Shown: positions 1 through 6,468, counted from the stretch's first letter. The stretch is DNA of 7,057 nt from an uncultured Bacillus sp. (GCA_937902115.1 CALGSR010000218.1:1-7057); one strand, 5' to 3'. The notes: a model not told the origin generated them from the sequence alone. Made by a program: numbers and translations.

Positions 1-391
1 CGATATTCGGCATGATTCCGCCAAGTCCCAGACCTGCAATAAAACGATAGATAGAGAATTGAGTTGCATTATCAGCAAAGGCACACAAAAATGTGAATAA
101 ACTGAAAATTAATACGTTAATAAGGATAACTTTCTTTCTTCCAATCTTATCTGCTAGTATTCCGAAGATGATAGCACCAAACATCATTCCGAAGAGCCCG
201 TAACTACCCATTGTACCTGCAACTACTGGATCTAATGCCCATTTATCCATTAATACTGGCAGCACGGTTCCATATACCGATAAATCATAACCATCAAATA
301 AAATAACCATAAAACTCCAAATGAACAATGCTAGATGAAAACGATTAAACTTACCCTTACCAATTATTTCCGTTGGATTTACCTTTGCCAT
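1..391 (-). CDS. MFS transporter, aromatic acid:H+ symporter-like, N-terminal part (3' end outside window)
   Basis: Read directly on the minus strand from ATG at 391-389, open for 130 codons to the left edge, so only about the first third of a roughly 400-450-residue protein is present. Visible features: a hydrophobic helix at about residues 18-40 carrying FDGYDLSVYG, the charged DGYD motif of TM1 that marks the aromatic acid:H+ symporter (AAHS) branch, as in PcaK and BenK; a second helix at about 57-79; the MFS motif A loop GILADKIGRKK at 77-87; a third helix at 88-106; and RFIAGLGLGGIMPN at 116-129 entering TM4. Family knowledge predicts a 12-helix inner-membrane proton symporter for a small carboxylate such as benzoate or 4-hydroxybenzoate, but the substrate cannot be read from this part. 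The ribosome binding site is a G-run (GGGGG) about 8 bases before ATG. It has its own regulated-looking promoter at 614-642. MFS identity is near certain; the AAHS subgroup is likely. Confidence 0.88.
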   Translation of the reverse strand, partial: MAKVNPTEIIGKGKFNRFHLALFIWSFMVILFDGYDLSVYGTVLPVLMDKWALDPVVAGTMGSYGLFGMMFGAIIFGILADKIGRKKVILINVLIFSLFTFLCAFADNATQFSIYRFIAGLGLGGIMPNI

Positions 392-529
392 TCTTTATTC
401 CCCCGTTTTTTTAATTTTTAGAATATTCAGTAAATAAAAACACTACTTCAACTTACTTTAACCAGCAGCAGTCTTTTACCAATAACCTTTCTCCTCTTCA
501 AGTTCCCACTCATTCCTTATCAATGTACT

Positions 530-579
530 GAGGTAAACTCTTACATTTTGCGAAGTTTCTTATCGGTAAGACTCACCTC
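530..579 (-). promoter_or_regulatory. possible leader-RNA hairpin over the small ORF start
   Basis: In the predicted minus-strand transcript GAGGT (579-575) can pair with ACCTC (534-530), and TCTTAC (571-566) with GTAAGA (544-539). This leaves a small internal loop and a 21-base terminal loop. The 5' arm covers the GTG start of the short ORF, so folding would compete with its translation. No T-run follows, so it is not an obvious terminator. It was found by eye only and could be chance. Confidence 0.25.
541..576 (-). CDS. possible 11-codon leader ORF, or frameshifted start of a 33-codon small gene
   Basis: A GTG at 576-574 follows a very strong Shine-Dalgarno (AGGAGG at 587-582, 5 bases away). 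It lies about 30 bases downstream of the predicted transcription start. The frame reads MSLTDKKLRKM and stops at 541. In the -1 frame the reading continues without a stop through VRVYLSTLIRNEWELEEE to a TAA at 478-476, and the joined product would be 33 residues with protein-like composition. No canonical slippery heptamer is visible at the junction. So this is a translated leader peptide, a small gene broken by one lost base, or a chance frame behind a purine-rich stretch. Product not recognised. Confidence 0.3.
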   Translation of the reverse strand: MSLTDKKLRKM

Positions 580-613
580 CACCTCCTAAGTTATATCATT
601 TTCACTTTTTTTC

Positions 614-642
614 AGTATATTTATAATTTTAAATATAGTCAA
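614..642 (-). promoter_or_regulatory. sigma-A promoter of the MFS transporter
   Basis: On the minus strand, -35 TTGACT (642-637) and -10 TATACT (619-614) are separated by exactly 17 bases, each one mismatch from consensus. Transcription would start near 607, giving an untranslated leader of about 215 bases that contains the short GTG frame. The palindrome at 641-657 touches the -35 box, which suggests control by a DNA-binding regulator. Confidence 0.7.
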
Positions 643-657
643 TCGATTTCATCGATT
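641..657. promoter_or_regulatory. candidate operator 1: AATCGAT-TTC-ATCGATT palindrome
   Basis: A perfect 7-3-7 inverted repeat overlaps the upstream end of the -35 box of the MFS promoter by two bases. Its core ATTTCATCGATTA (646-658) recurs with one mismatch as ATTTCTTCGATTA at 688-700. The position suits either a repressor or a class II-type activator. The regulator is not in the window. Confidence 0.5.
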
Positions 658-687
658 ATATTAGAAAAATAATTTATTATATAAAAA

Positions 688-704
688 ATTTCTTCGATTA
701 ATCG
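688..704. promoter_or_regulatory. candidate operator 2, upstream copy
   Basis: ATTTCTTCGATTA (688-700) matches 12 of 13 bases of the core in operator 1 and lies 42 bp from it, four helical turns, so both copies would face the same side of the DNA. It runs into the perfect 10-bp palindrome CGATTAATCG (695-704). This supports a protein that binds at two sites, as LysR- or IclR-type regulators of aromatic catabolism often do, though the family is only a guess. Confidence 0.42.
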
Positions 705-1115
705 TTATATCTCAAAAAAAATTTTATATAACTTCAATCCGCGCAGAACCTTTCTTCCTATATATTCTAGAAAGTAATAGTTATATAGTTCTATTTAAGA
801 ACAACCGCGTTAGTAAATTGGATTCATTTTATTTATCATTCACAAACTTTTATTACCTTAACAACATGTAAATAGTGTATTTATTCAAGTTTTTCTGATT
901 TAATCACTCATAATTGTGAATTGTCAAAAAATTAGTATAATTATCCTATCTTCCTCCCATTCATAGGAAATGTTCATTTATTCTTTTTTAGTTCCAAGCA
1001 AAAAAGAATCGCTTTCTGATTACTATTGTTTTTTTAGAACTCCGTAAAAACACTTCTTTTAAAAAAACTTTCCTTCACTATCTTAATAAAGGAGATTGTA
1101 TACCACTTAGCAAAT
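705..1115. other. AT-rich intergenic stretch without a recognisable gene
   Basis: Both strands were read and no reading frame with a convincing start, ribosome binding site and protein-like sequence was found. Contents: a weak inverted repeat GTTCTATTTAAGAAC at 788-802; an orphan promoter-like sequence at 914-941; a 10-bp A/T hairpin (ATTCTTTTTT at 980-989 with AAAAAAGAAT at 1000-1009, 10-base loop); and an AAAGGAG at about 1088-1094 followed only by a very short frame. It may be a decayed gene or the leader and control region of the flanking genes. Confidence 0.5.
914..941 (+). promoter_or_regulatory. orphan promoter-like sequence
   Basis: TATAAT (936-941, perfect -10) is preceded after 16 bases by TTGTGA (914-919, four of six matches to the -35 consensus). 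No gene starts close behind it. It could give a long leader to the UvrC-like gene or a small RNA ending near the A/T hairpin at 980-1009. In DNA this AT-rich, chance matches to -10 boxes are common. Confidence 0.25.
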
Positions 1116-1145
1116 TTCACTCTAGTCATTCATCTTTGATATAAT
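1116..1145 (+). promoter_or_regulatory. probable promoter of the UvrC-like gene
   Basis: A perfect -10 TATAAT (1140-1145) follows a weak -35 TTCACT (1116-1121) with an 18-base spacer. Transcription would begin near 1152, about 50 bases before the ATG at 1201. No SOS box of the Bacillus LexA type (CGAAC-N4-GTTCG) was seen nearby, so damage induction is not indicated. Confidence 0.45.
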
Positions 1146-1200
1146 TCCTAATAGAATAAAATACTTATCATGTAGTTACCAGATGAGAAGAGGACTGAAT

Positions 1201-2277
1201 ATGACGGTAAACTTAAAGGAAAAGATCAAAAAGCTACCCTTATCCCCTGGCGTGTACCTAATGAAGGACTTCACAGACTGCATTATTTATGTGGGTAAAG
1301 CGAAGAAATTAAAGCAGAGGGTCCAATCTTATTTCCATAATTCAAAGAACCATTCTCCAAAGGTAGTGAAATTGATTGCACAAATAAAGGATTTTGACTT
1401 TATTCTGACTGATACAGAATTTGAGGCTTTTATGCTGGAATGTCAATTCATAAAAAAAATCAAACCATTTTTTAATTCGCTGATGAAAAATCCTCTATCA
1501 TATGTCTATATCTCTATCAATATGAATGACAGTCTGCCCAAAATCAAAATCACAGACGAACCATCTGAAAAAGATCAGTTTTATTGTTTTGGTCCATATA
1601 CGAATAAGAACACTGTAAAAAGGGCACTAGAAGGAATCAAAGATAATTATCACATAAATTGCAGCACCACTAAAAATCAGGGATCCGGCTGTTTAAACTA
1701 TACATTAGGCTTGTGTCTCGGAATGTGTAAGAGCGAATCCGCAAGAAATGAGTATTATCAAATAATTGAAAAAATCATAGCCCTGCTTTCTGGTACTGAT
1801 AGGAACATCCTTGAGGATATGAAACAAAAAATGGAAGTTTGTGCCAAAAACTATCAATTTGAAGCTGCAGGAAAATGGAGGGATTGCATTAATGCGGTAC
1901 AATCGCTCATTCATAAAGAACAAGTCATCCAGTTTACTGCAAAAAACAAAACTATCATCGTTAGCGAATTTTTAAACAATGATACAGTCAAACTGTTTTT
2001 GATTCAGAGAAACAAGATACAATTTTGCAAGAAGTATGCAGTGCACAACGTGGATTTTAATCGTTTAAAAAACGAAATTAAAAACCATTTATGCTCCGAT
2101 TCATTTAATACAATTACGCAAAAAACGAGTCGGGATGAAATCGACGAAGCACAAATAATTTATCATTATTTAACAAGCAACAACAACCGTTTTTTTGTTA
2201 TTCCTAACAATTGGCTTCAAGCGGAAAATGAAAGAATGATAGATGAAAAATTGAGCCAGCTGCTTGAATATAAGTAG
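1201..2277 (+). CDS. UvrC-like GIY-YIG nuclease lacking the C-terminal nuclease half
   Basis: The product is 358 residues against about 590 for true UvrC. GIY-YIG domain, about 12-97: PGVY at 16-19 and YVGKAK at 30-35. Residues matching the UvrC active site are all present (Tyr19, Tyr30, Lys33, Arg40, Tyr44, Glu80, Asn92). FGPY is at 130-133. Cys154, 164, 172 and 176 correspond to the four cysteines reported to hold a [4Fe-4S] cluster in E. coli UvrC. A UVR (UvrB-contact) motif lies at about 201-236. The remaining 120 residues resemble the segment leading into UvrC's RNase H-like domain, but the protein ends before its catalytic aspartates and HhH repeats. It should therefore make only the 3'-type incision, comparable to E. 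coli Cho, possibly with UvrB. ATG 1201 is chosen because AGAGGA sits just ahead of it; an in-frame ATG at 1183 lacks a good site. The frame is intact, so this is a compact paralogue and not an obvious pseudogene. Confidence 0.85.
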   Translation: MTVNLKEKIKKLPLSPGVYLMKDFTDCIIYVGKAKKLKQRVQSYFHNSKNHSPKVVKLIAQIKDFDFILTDTEFEAFMLECQFIKKIKPFFNSLMKNPLSYVYISINMNDSLPKIKITDEPSEKDQFYCFGPYTNKNTVKRALEGIKDNYHINCSTTKNQGSGCLNYTLGLCLGMCKSESARNEYYQIIEKIIALLSGTDRNILEDMKQKMEVCAKNYQFEAAGKWRDCINAVQSLIHKEQVIQFTAKNKTIIVSEFLNNDTVKLFLIQRNKIQFCKKYAVHNVDFNRLKNEIKNHLCSDSFNTITQKTSRDEIDEAQIIYHYLTSNNNRFFVIPNNWLQAENERMIDEKLSQLLEYK

Positions 2278-2308
2278 AAAAAGACAAATGGGACAGTGAA
2301 CCCGTCCC
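2278..2308 (-). terminator. terminator hairpin between convergent genes
   Basis: GGGAC (2290-2294) and GTCCC (2304-2308) form a 5-bp GC-rich stem with a 9-base loop. Read on the minus strand it lies ten bases past the cheB stop and is followed by ATTTGTC and a run of five T (complement of 2278-2282), the normal intrinsic terminator arrangement. On the plus strand only a poor T-tract follows, so ending of the UvrC-like transcript here is less certain. Confidence 0.55.
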
Positions 2309-2318
2309 CTCGTCCTGT

Positions 2319-3332
2319 TTAGAGCAGCGATAATAACAATTGCGGGATTCGATTTAGTGGTGACTGTTTTTCAACCGCACCAAGATTTTGTGCCGCCTTT
2401 GGCATGCCATAAACAACGGATGATTCTTCATCTTGGCCAATTGTTCTGCCGCCTTTTTGCCGGATAGATAGAAGTCCTTTTGCTCCGTCCTGGCCCATTC
2501 CTGTCAGGATTACACCGATGGCATTGCTTCCCGCTTCTTTTGCAACTGACTCAAAAAGCACATCAACTGAAGGGCAATGACCATTGACCTTCTCCCCTTC
2601 CTGAACATCTACTATATAGCGCCCGCCAATTTTCTTGACCTTCATATGTTTACCGCCAGGAGCAACTAGAACCTTTCCTTGCTCCAAAAGATCTCCTTGC
2701 TCTGCTTCCTTTACGTTCAGCTGCGTCAGATTATTCATTCTTTCAGCAAACATTCTCGAAAATCCTGGTGGGATATGCTGTGTGATTAATATGCCTGGCA
2801 TGGTAGGAGGAAGACTCTGTAAAATATTTAATAGAGCCTCTGTTCCTCCCGTGGAAGCTCCAAATGCGATAATCCGGTTCACTTTCTTAACGGCTCCACT
2901 AGGCTTCTTAGAAATCATCCTAGGTAACTTCACCTTAGAGACAGAGGCTATTTTTATTTTCACTATTAGATCACGCATAAAATCATCCAGATTATGCGGT
3001 GACTGAATTTCTGGCTTTGATACAAAGTCAACCGCACCAGCATCCATAGCATCAAACACTGCCCCACTTACTGAACTTACGACGATAATCGGTAATATGT
3101 ATTGTGGCAAAAGTCTTCTGATGAATTCAATGCCATTCATTTTTGGCATCTCCACATCACAAATCATCACATCCGGATGATAGGTAAGAATTTTGTCCCT
3201 AGCATCGAAAGGATCCACAGCCTTCGCAACCACCTCAATATTTGCATCAGATGATATCCCCTTAGCTAAAATTTCCCTAAACAAAAGAGAATCATCTACA
3301 ATCAATACTTTTATCGTTCGTTTAACTCTCAT
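2319..3332 (-). CDS. cheB: CheB: protein-glutamate methylesterase/glutamine deamidase
   Basis: The full-length 337-residue product is a two-domain chemotaxis enzyme that removes methyl groups from, and deamidates, chemoreceptor side chains in the cytoplasm. Receiver domain, about 7-125: acidic pair Asp13/Asp14, phospho-acceptor Asp59 in ICDVEMPKMNG, switch Ser86/Ser87, and Lys106 in SKPE. After a basic linker (about 130-150) comes the methylesterase domain, about 152-335, with the catalytic triad Ser160 (GASTGG), His186 (TQHIPPGFS) and Asp282 (TGMGQDG). All catalytic and phosphorylation residues are present, so the protein should be active and controlled by phosphorylation from CheA or another kinase. 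The start at 3332 has GAGGT seven bases upstream, and that site overlaps the stop codon of the cheR remnant, so the two are translationally coupled. No cheA, cheW or receptor gene lies in the window, so its kinase and targets are encoded elsewhere. Confidence 0.95.
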   Translation of the reverse strand: MRVKRTIKVLIVDDSLLFREILAKGISSDANIEVVAKAVDPFDARDKILTYHPDVMICDVEMPKMNGIEFIRRLLPQYILPIIVVSSVSGAVFDAMDAGAVDFVSKPEIQSPHNLDDFMRDLIVKIKIASVSKVKLPRMISKKPSGAVKKVNRIIAFGASTGGTEALLNILQSLPPTMPGILITQHIPPGFSRMFAERMNNLTQLNVKEAEQGDLLEQGKVLVAPGGKHMKVKKIGGRYIVDVQEGEKVNGHCPSVDVLFESVAKEAGSNAIGVILTGMGQDGAKGLLSIRQKGGRTIGQDEESSVVYGMPKAAQNLGAVEKQSPLNRIPQLLLSLL

Positions 3333-3342
3333 TCTAATGACC

Positions 3343-3630
3343 TCACTTACTGCCTGTGTACTTAATTTCCCTTTCTATATAACGCCCCGGCATAATATAC
3401 TTAAATTTCGTACTGCTCCTATTCAGCGACTCTGAATGCCCAATAAACAAATAACCTCCTGTTTCCAAATAATCATATAACTTATCGACTAGCCTATTTT
3501 TTGTCTCATGATCAAAATATATCATCACATTGCGGCAAAAAATAGTATGGAATTTTCGTTTAAAAGGAAAGCGATCCATTAAATTAAATTTCCTGTAGAA
3601 CACCTCACACTTAATTTCATCATTCATCAA
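3343..3630 (-). pseudogene. cheR: cheR remnant: C-terminal third of chemotaxis methyltransferase, 5'-truncated
   Basis: About 95 residues match the end of CheR: the segment CRNVMIYFDHETK (about 32-44), followed by a GGYLFIGHSESLN-type strand and turn (about 58-70) and a conserved tail. Whole CheR is about 260 residues. The N-terminal helical domain and the SAM-binding glycine motif that precede this part are absent, so methyl transfer is not expected. Similarity seems to continue a few codons upstream (GDIWGANL) to an in-frame TAA at 3654-3652; the breakpoint is therefore near 3650. Nothing CheR-like was seen in any frame between there and the next gene. A GGGGAG with suitable spacing precedes TTG 3630 / ATG 3627, so a short protein could still be made. 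Its stop lies 10 bases before cheB, the usual cheR-cheB order. Loss of the 5' part probably removed the original promoter too. What drives cheB now is not evident. Confidence 0.75.
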
Positions 3631-3676
3631 ATTTGCTCCCCATATATCCCCTTATTTATGCGGACATTTATCGATC

Positions 3677-3706
3677 GTGACGTTCTATTCCTTTCTATGC
3701 TAGAAT
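3677..3706 (+). promoter_or_regulatory. promoter of the FolC-like pair (extended -10)
   Basis: TAGAAT (3701-3706) with an upstream TG at 3698-3699 forms an extended -10. A weak -35, GTGACG (3677-3682), lies 18 bases upstream. Transcription would start near 3713, leaving a leader of nearly 90 bases. An interrupted inverted repeat, TGATC (3751-3755) with GATCA (3776-3780), sits in that leader. Confidence 0.45.
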
Positions 3707-3800
3707 TAGACAATAAAAATCTTTATCGGATAAATGAAAACTAATAAAAATGATCCCTGGAACTCAACGGGGAATGATCAAAAGATAAATAGGAGTCTTT

Positions 3801-5132
3801 ATGAAGAATCAATATGAATCAGCCATTCAATTTTTAAGCCAATTTTATTATCGAACGATTAACCGGAAAGAAAAGCATCACGTACAATTAATGAATGAAC
3901 TATTAACATTATGCTCGATCCCTTTGGATGATTTCGAGTTTGTGCAAATTGCCGGTTCCTGCGGGAAAGGCTCAACCTCCCATTTTATTTCCAGTATGCT
4001 AGATGAAAATAAGATTCCACACGGCCTATTTACCGGACCCCACCTCCAACATTATGAAGAGCGGTTTCGGATTAATCATGAACAAATCAGCCCAGAAAAG
4101 TTTGCCCGGATTGTCCTCGATATCGCTGAAAAGTTAAAAAGCTATTCCCGTTTTCAAGAGGTTGGCCATATGCATATGATGATTTTAATTGCGTTAGCCT
4201 TCTTCAAGAACCATCATATTCATCTCGTTATCTTTGAAAATGGAGTTGGCGGCGCATCCGATCCATCCAATATATTTAGTCCCCTTGTTGCGGTATTAAC
4301 GGAAATTACATTGGATCATTGCCATCTTTTAGGTCATTCGATCAGAGAAGTCACACAAGATAAGCTTGAAATAATAAAGGAACCTACCCAGTACGTTATC
4401 TGTGGAATGTTAAATTCTGAAGCTAGGACACTTTTATTAAAGAAAGAAAAAACTTCTCGACCAAGCTTTGTCTTTTATGAAAGAGATTATTGCTCTAATA
4501 ATTCAAATGCCAGTCTGCAGCAGAATATATTTGATTATGTGGGCCTTAAATTAACCTTGAACCAAATTTTCCTGCCCCTGATTGGGGAACATCAAATTCA
4601 GAATGCGGCAAATGCACTGGCTGCTATCGAATGTCTCTCGGAACTGGGGTATATGATTGACGGGGAAAAGGTTAGAAAAGGGCTGGAACGGGTTTCCATT
4701 TCCTGCCGTATGGAGTTTGTCGATCATAACGGGATTACCTTCCTGTTTGATGGGGCACATAACAGCCTGGAGCTTCAGACATTAAAAAGAAATATTCGCT
4801 CATTAAAGCTAAATATTACAAAAATACTCCTAACCGTCTCATCCAATAAAGATATTCGTGATATGATGCAATCGATTTATATGGAAGAAGTGGAAATATT
4901 ACTGGTACCCAATCCTTTTATTGAAAGAAGGGTCAGTTTTGCAGAAATCACTTCCCATTTAGACACTTTGAATCATGTCACCTATCGTACATTCGAGAGC
5001 ATCGAGTCATCACTGCATGATCTTTATCAGAATAGCGGCAGCGAAAATGGGATTATTTTAGTCACTGGTTCCCTCTATTTAGTCGGCAGGATCAAAAATA
5101 TTGTTCATCAAGGAGATAAAAATTTTGATTAA
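3801..5132 (+). CDS. FolC-like Mur-ligase-family protein A (divergent folylpolyglutamate synthase homologue)
   Basis: 443 residues, the usual FolC length. This ATP-dependent ligase family activates a carboxylate as an acyl phosphate and joins it to an amine, in FolC glutamate to folates. Visible motifs: P-loop AGSCGKGST (51-59, Lys56); FTGPHL (77-82) and ERFRIN (87-92), the equivalents of FTSPHL/ERIRIN; Glu146 and His173 (in TLDH) as metal ligands; Lys188 at the carbamylated-lysine position; GEHQIQNAANA (262-272); and DGAHN (317-321). Deviations from FolC: GLGGR reads GVGGA (Ala152), EKAGIIK reads DKLEIIK, and the WPGR arginine motif reads ISCR. The core chemistry therefore looks intact but the substrate pocket is altered. 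The start ATG has AGGAG about six bases upstream. The end overlaps the next, related gene by eight bases. A role as housekeeping folate ligase is possible but less likely given the changed motifs and the partner gene. Family is certain; substrate is unknown. Confidence 0.85.
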   Translation: MKNQYESAIQFLSQFYYRTINRKEKHHVQLMNELLTLCSIPLDDFEFVQIAGSCGKGSTSHFISSMLDENKIPHGLFTGPHLQHYEERFRINHEQISPEKFARIVLDIAEKLKSYSRFQEVGHMHMMILIALAFFKNHHIHLVIFENGVGGASDPSNIFSPLVAVLTEITLDHCHLLGHSIREVTQDKLEIIKEPTQYVICGMLNSEARTLLLKKEKTSRPSFVFYERDYCSNNSNASLQQNIFDYVGLKLTLNQIFLPLIGEHQIQNAANALAAIECLSELGYMIDGEKVRKGLERVSISCRMEFVDHNGITFLFDGAHNSLELQTLKRNIRSLKLNITKILLTVSSNKDIRDMMQSIYMEEVEILLVPNPFIERRVSFAEITSHLDTLNHVTYRTFESIESSLHDLYQNSGSENGIILVTGSLYLVGRIKNIVHQGDKNFD

Positions 5133-6468
5133 ATCCATGAAAGAAGCAGAAGACCTCGTTTACCACTCTTATATTCGAGCGATTGGAAATATTAAAGAAA
5201 GAGATGATGCAAAAGTAAGAAGACCTGAACTAACGAGGGAACTCTTTCAGTCTCTTCATTCTCCTGATCAAGGACAGAAATATATCCTTGTCACAGGAAG
5301 TAAAGGGAAAGGATCAACCACCAGGATGATTTCATCCTTACTCGCTCATTTAGGCTATAAAGTGGGAATGTTCTCTTCGCCACACTTGGTTCACTTTAAT
5401 GAAAGAATTAGAATTAACGGCAAAGCCATATCAGATGAAGATTTTATCCGGCTGAGCAATCAAATATTAGAACCGGTGCAGGCCATCGAAAAGCAGCTCC
5501 CTCCTGATCACTATTTAGGTCCAATCGGAATTAATTTGGCCATCGCTGTTCTTTACTTTAAGGAAAACGAAACAGATATAAATGTAATTGAATGCGGCAG
5601 GGGCGGTAGATTTGATGATGCAAACATTCTACAAAATGAGTATGCTGTTATTACTCCAATCATGGAAGAGCATCTACCAGATTTAGGACCGAAATTAGAA
5701 AATATTGTTTTTCATAAAACCGGAATTGTGAAGCCGGACACGAAGGCGGTTTATATAAGTGAACAAATTGGGACACTTTCCATGATCAAAGAAAATCTAA
5801 AGAGACTCCCTGCTGAAAAAAAAGTCTTTTATAATCAAGACTTTTTGGCTAATCATGTATCTTTGAATTCGAACGGAACATCCTTCAATATCCAAACAAG
5901 TATGGCATCCTATCAAAATCTTTCACTGCCGCTGTTAGGAAATTTCCAGGCGGTAAATGCAGCGACCGCTGTTAAAGTATGTGAGGACATTATTGACGAA
6001 GCGATCCCTTATGAAACATTACTTCAGTGTTTTCAATTACTTCAGTGGCCAGGGAGATGTGAGATCATCGATCATAATCCAACCGTAATATTAGATGGAG
6101 CGATAAACCGGCAATCCGCTCTTTATTTACAGGATGTTCTGCATAGCATTGGAAGCAGAAAAGTTGTGTCAATCATTGGAGTTCCGGCGGATAAAGATTA
6201 TAAAGGGGTTATTCGCGTCATATCGGAGTTTTCTGAAAAGGTTATTATAACAAAACCGGACATTTCCCATAAAATTTTTCCTGATGATGCGGGGGAATAC
6301 GCCAAATCCCTGCTCTCTTCTTCTTGTGCAACGAATTTGTTAGTCGACGCTATCACCTTGGCTAAAGAGGAACCAGATGTGGATACGATTCTTATTGCCG
6401 GTACACAGACTTTAATCGCCAACGCCAAACGACTATGGCATCAATCACTCATAGATATCGGTTTGTAG
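5125..6468 (+). CDS. FolC-like Mur-ligase-family protein B (second divergent homologue)
   Basis: 447 residues from TTG 5125, chosen because AGGAG (5111-5115) lies nine bases upstream. A TTG at 5101 precedes that site, and ATG 5137 is too far from it. It overlaps the end of protein A's gene by eight bases, so translation is coupled. Motifs: P-loop TGSKGKGST (57-65, Lys62); FSSPHL (83-88) and NERIRING (92-99), near-perfect FolC; Glu156 in IECGRGGRFDDAN; His183; Lys198 in HKTGIVK; WPGR (308-311). Deviations: LDH reads EEH, GEHQ reads GNFQ (272-275), and the hallmark DGAHN reads DGAIN (324-328), losing the histidine near the amino-acid/ATP site. It is thus closer to FolC in the N-terminal half and degenerate at C-terminal motifs that protein A keeps. 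It could be an active ligase with a different amine substrate or the partner subunit of protein A. No clear terminator follows before 6569. Confidence 0.84.
   Translation: MIKSMKEAEDLVYHSYIRAIGNIKERDDAKVRRPELTRELFQSLHSPDQGQKYILVTGSKGKGSTTRMISSLLAHLGYKVGMFSSPHLVHFNERIRINGKAISDEDFIRLSNQILEPVQAIEKQLPPDHYLGPIGINLAIAVLYFKENETDINVIECGRGGRFDDANILQNEYAVITPIMEEHLPDLGPKLENIVFHKTGIVKPDTKAVYISEQIGTLSMIKENLKRLPAEKKVFYNQDFLANHVSLNSNGTSFNIQTSMASYQNLSLPLLGNFQAVNAATAVKVCEDIIDEAIPYETLLQCFQLLQWPGRCEIIDHNPTVILDGAINRQSALYLQDVLHSIGSRKVVSIIGVPADKDYKGVIRVISEFSEKVIITKPDISHKIFPDDAGEYAKSLLSSSCATNLLVDAITLAKEEPDVDTILIAGTQTLIANAKRLWHQSLIDIGL

Noticed and set aside
1183..1200. Upstream in-frame ATG as start of the UvrC-like protein
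   Set aside because: It has no good ribosome binding site, whereas AGAGGA is well placed for ATG 1201, and the protein from 1201 aligns with the usual UvrC N-terminus.
1705..1923. Minus-strand open frame inside the UvrC-like gene
   Set aside because: It is antisense to a clear coding region, has no recognisable protein features and is a shadow of it.
2635..3435. Two plus-strand open frames (2635-3006 and 3193-3435) opposite cheB and the cheR remnant
   Set aside because: They are complementary-strand shadows of strongly recognised coding sequence with no domain pattern of their own.
4551..4760. Minus-strand open frame inside FolC-like gene A
   Set aside because: Antisense shadow with no plausible product.
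5101..5124. TTG at 5101 as start of FolC-like protein B
   Set aside because: It lies upstream of the ribosome binding site AGGAG at 5111-5115; TTG 5125 is correctly spaced from it.
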